From Alphaproteobacteria bacterium (lineage in GTDB: Bacteria; Myxococcota_A; UBA796; GCA-2862545): a DNA stretch of 55,708 nucleotides. Below the pieces are notes generated by a model. It did no database searches and was not told where the DNA came from. It saw only the letters and a program-made list of their open reading frames with translations. The stretch is from assembly GCA_020632955.1 (NCBI GenBank), contig JACKEO010000024.1:1-55708 (forward strand). Direction: 5' to 3'. Made by a program: the position numbers and the translations under genes. Shown piece by piece: positions 53,858 to 55,708 of the stretch; position 1 is the stretch's first letter, and each line of letters starts with the position of its first letter.

Positions 53858-54264
53858 CCCTGGCGTGGCCGGTGTTCCTGGATCGCTGCGTCGGGGGCCG
53901 GCTGATGCGCGCACGTCTCGCCGAGTCTGGGTGGGACGTGCTCTCGCACGATGAGGTCTTCGTCCACACGGCTGCCGATCCGGACTGGATCGCGACCGTG
54001 GCGGCAGCGGGTCGGGTGATCGTCACGCGCGACAAGAACATCCGGAGGAAGCCCGAGAACCTCCGTGCCTTCCTTCGCGCGGGCGCCCGGGTCGTCTTCG
54101 TGGTGTTCCAGGGGCCGCGTCGGGCCTACGAGGACGCCCTCCTGAAGGGTGCCCGGGCGCTCCAGGTGCTGCTCGACACCCGGGAGCCGCCTCTCGCGGT
54201 GGCGCTCCATCGGAGTGGACGCCTGGAACTGCTGGTGCTTCCGGACGCTGCTGCGGAAGCGTGA
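53854..54264 (+). CDS. PIN-like toxin (DUF5615/VapC45-type)
   Basis: 136 residues. It starts at a GTG that overlaps the DUF433 gene stop. The layout fits PIN-like nucleases: F-L-D-R-C (Asp10), S-H-D-E-V-F, A-D-P-D-W-I (Asp42/Asp44) and V-I-V-T-R-D-K-N-I (Asp60). The acidic residues would bind the metal for RNA cleavage. No transmembrane part. With the DUF433 partner it should form a type II toxin-antitoxin pair. It ends 24 bases before the convergent ABC permease gene. Confidence 0.83.
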   Translation: MTLAWPVFLDRCVGGRLMRARLAESGWDVLSHDEVFVHTAADPDWIATVAAAGRVIVTRDKNIRRKPENLRAFLRAGARVVFVVFQGPRRAYEDALLKGARALQVLLDTREPPLAVALHRSGRLELLVLPDAAAEA

Positions 54265-54288
54265 GTCGTCGCACGCGCTCGCGCTCCG

Positions 54289-55080
54289 TCACGCCGGCCG
54301 GATCTCCTCCCACCGCACCCGCTCCAGCGGGTCCACGAGCCGTCGCATCACCAGCAGGCACAGCAGGATGGTGGCGCCCGCGGTGGCCGACGCGATCATG
54401 AACATGATGAGGATCTGCCAGGCCACGGCGTCGAGGGGGTCTGCGCCGGCGAGGATCTGGCCGGTCATCATCCCGGGCAGGCTCACGAGGCCCACGATGG
54501 TCATCGTGTTGAGCATCGGGATCATGCCCGTGCGGACGGCCTCGGCGAGCCACGGACGCACGGCGTCGCGCACCGGCTGCCCCAGCGTGAGCCGGGCCTC
54601 CACCACGTCGCGGGCGTCGAGGAGCGACGAGAGCAGGCGGTCGAGGGCCAGCGCCACGCCCGTGAGGCCGTTGCCGAGCACCATGCCCAGGAGCGGGATG
54701 ACGTAGCGGGGGGCGTACCAGTGCTCCACCTGCAGGACGAGCTCGGTGGTGGAGAAGGTCACCGTGCTGGCGGCGACCACGAGCGCCAGGAGGGCGTCCA
54801 GCTGCACGCCGCGCACCCGGTGCCTAGCCCGCTGCACGGCGGCGCGCGCCGCGGCGAGGAGCATCACGCTGAGCACCGGCAGCACGAGGTACCAGCGGTC
54901 GAGCGCGAAGACCTGCTGCAGCACCAGGCCGAGCACCGACAGCTGCACCACCGTGCGCGCGGCGGCCACGGCGAGGCGCCCCTCCAGGCCCAGCCGCAGC
55001 AGCACGCTCACCACCGCCGGCAGCAGCAGGAGCAGGGCCGACAGCGCGAGGTCGGCCGGGCCGAGGTCGACCGGGCTCAC
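54289..55080 (-). CDS. fetB: FetB-type ABC transporter permease
   Basis: 263 residues, about seven membrane helices. Motifs of the UPF0014/FetB family are present: Q-L-S-V-L-G-L-V-L-Q near the N-terminus, Y-V-I-P-L-L-G-M-V-L-G-N and the very typical R-T-G-M-I-P-M-L-N-T-M and V-G-L-V-S-L-P-G-M-M-T-G-Q-I-L-A-G. In E. coli the FetAB exporter protects against iron and oxidative stress. The start is GTG 55080, overlapping the stop of the ATPase gene (GTGA), so the subunits are made together. Confidence 0.9.
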   Translation of the reverse strand: MSPVDLGPADLALSALLLLLPAVVSVLLRLGLEGRLAVAAARTVVQLSVLGLVLQQVFALDRWYLVLPVLSVMLLAAARAAVQRARHRVRGVQLDALLALVVAASTVTFSTTELVLQVEHWYAPRYVIPLLGMVLGNGLTGVALALDRLLSSLLDARDVVEARLTLGQPVRDAVRPWLAEAVRTGMIPMLNTMTIVGLVSLPGMMTGQILAGADPLDAVAWQILIMFMIASATAGATILLCLLVMRRLVDPLERVRWEEIRPA

Positions 55081-55708
55081 GCCGCCCTCCCGGCGGGCAG
55101 CGTCACGGTGCGGGAGGCCAGGCGGGTGCGCTGGGCGGCGTCGTGGCTCACCCAGAGGGCGGCGCCGCCCTCGCGCACGTGGGCGGCGACGAGGGCCTCC
55201 ACGGCGTCGCGTCGCGCGGGGTCGAGGGCGGCGGTGGGCTCGTCGAGCAGGAGCACCTCCGGGCGGCCGACGAGGCCTCGCAGGAGCGCGAGCCGCTGCT
55301 GCTCTCCGCCCGAGAGGCGCGCGGTGGGCGTGTCGTCCGTGAGGTCCGTGAGGCCGAGGTCCTCACGCAGGGCGTCCACGGCCTGCGGCGGGAGCGGCGA
55401 GGGCGCGAGGGAGCGCGCGAGGGCCAGCTCCTCGCCCACGGTGGGCGTGAGCATCGCGGGCCGCTGGGGGATCCACCGCACGGCCTGTCGGAAGGCGAGC
55501 ACCGTGGTGGGGTCCACCTCCTCCCCACGCCAGCGCACGAGACCGCGGGCGCGTGGCTCGAGCAGCACCAGGCAGCGGAGCAGGGTGGACTTCCCCGCAC
55601 CCGATGGACCCTCGAGGCCCACCAGCTCGCCCGCGTGGAGCGTGAGGTCCACGTCGTGGAGGACCTCACGCCCCGCCGGCGTGGACCAGGCCACGCCGCG
55701 CGCGTCGA
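55077..55708 (-). CDS. fetA: FetA-type ABC transporter ATPase, 5' end cut
   Basis: At least 209 residues. The reading frame stays open to the right edge of the window (A-R-G-V-A-W before the GTG at 55694), so the true start is probably outside. Walker A is G-P-S-G-A-G-K-S-T, the Q-loop lies near I-P-Q-R-P, the signature is L-S-G-G-E-Q-Q-R, Walker B is V-L-L-L-D-E-P and the H-loop is V-S-H-D. It powers the FetB permease encoded just downstream, and the pair probably exports iron or a related substrate. The overlap of its stop with the fetB start implies coupled translation. Confidence 0.9.
   Translation of the reverse strand, partial: DARGVAWSTPAGREVLHDVDLTLHAGELVGLEGPSGAGKSTLLRCLVLLEPRARGLVRWRGEEVDPTTVLAFRQAVRWIPQRPAMLTPTVGEELALARSLAPSPLPPQAVDALREDLGLTDLTDDTPTARLSGGEQQRLALLRGLVGRPEVLLLDEPTAALDPARRDAVEALVAAHVREGGAALWVSHDAAQRTRLASRTVTLPAGRAA

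Overview
The window is very GC-rich, densely coding DNA. It most likely comes from a myxobacterium or another Myxococcota lineage. The best evidence is a surface protein with thrombospondin-type-3 repeats and a C-terminal Cys-Gly-Cys / hydrophobic / Arg-rich MYXO-CTERM sorting signal (35843-36988). Many lipoproteins with Asp-Thr/Asp-Ser-Gly linkers, a modular polyketide synthase and pervasive GTGA/ATGA gene overlaps fit this. No rRNA, tRNA, CRISPR array or insertion sequence was seen, and no gap over 300 bases lacks a gene.

Left part (1-13863): the 3' end of an unknown gene, a secreted ankyrin protein, an AAA/DUF4143 ATPase behind a striking near-perfect palindrome, a sulfatase-fold lipoprotein with a membrane protein, a GMC oxidoreductase with a small Tat-signal partner, a membrane-anchored cupin, a 1090-residue lipoprotein (Ig-like repeats, then a probable beta-helix), another lipoprotein, and a GT-C type glycosyltransferase.

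Centre (13970-31146): a four-module type I polyketide synthase, divergent from the glycosyltransferase. Only module 3 has an intact acyltransferase (GHSVG and HAFH, which suggests malonyl-CoA). The AT is degenerate in modules 1 and 4 and cut out of module 2. The last module has no visible ACP, reductase or thioesterase and ends in a hydrophobic segment. Its 3' kilobase carries about eight frameshifts, from decay or poor consensus. Downstream come paralogous lipoproteins (A, B, C and, after a break, E), which look like an undescribed family, an apparently unrelated lipoprotein D, and a type II thioesterase that may serve the PKS.

Right part (31249-55708): small exported proteins, then mostly housekeeping and small operons: MAPEG protein, MurB, a PanE-like reductase, TldD/PmbA, enolase, a UbiA-family prenyltransferase cluster, a rhodanese lipoprotein coupled to a degenerate histidine-kinase-like protein, an ergothioneine operon (egtB-egtD plus two membrane genes), and a FetAB-type ABC exporter cut by the window edge. 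Two two-gene modules resemble toxin-antitoxin systems: DUF6036-like nucleotidyltransferase plus winged-helix protein, and HTH-DUF433 plus PIN-like protein.

Two sequence habits recur. Single-gene units often have a lone A/T-rich TAnnnT hexamer 20-50 bases before the start, and several Shine-Dalgarno sites sit inside self-complementary CTCC/GGAG elements. Family names are from recognition of motifs by eye; no database search was run.
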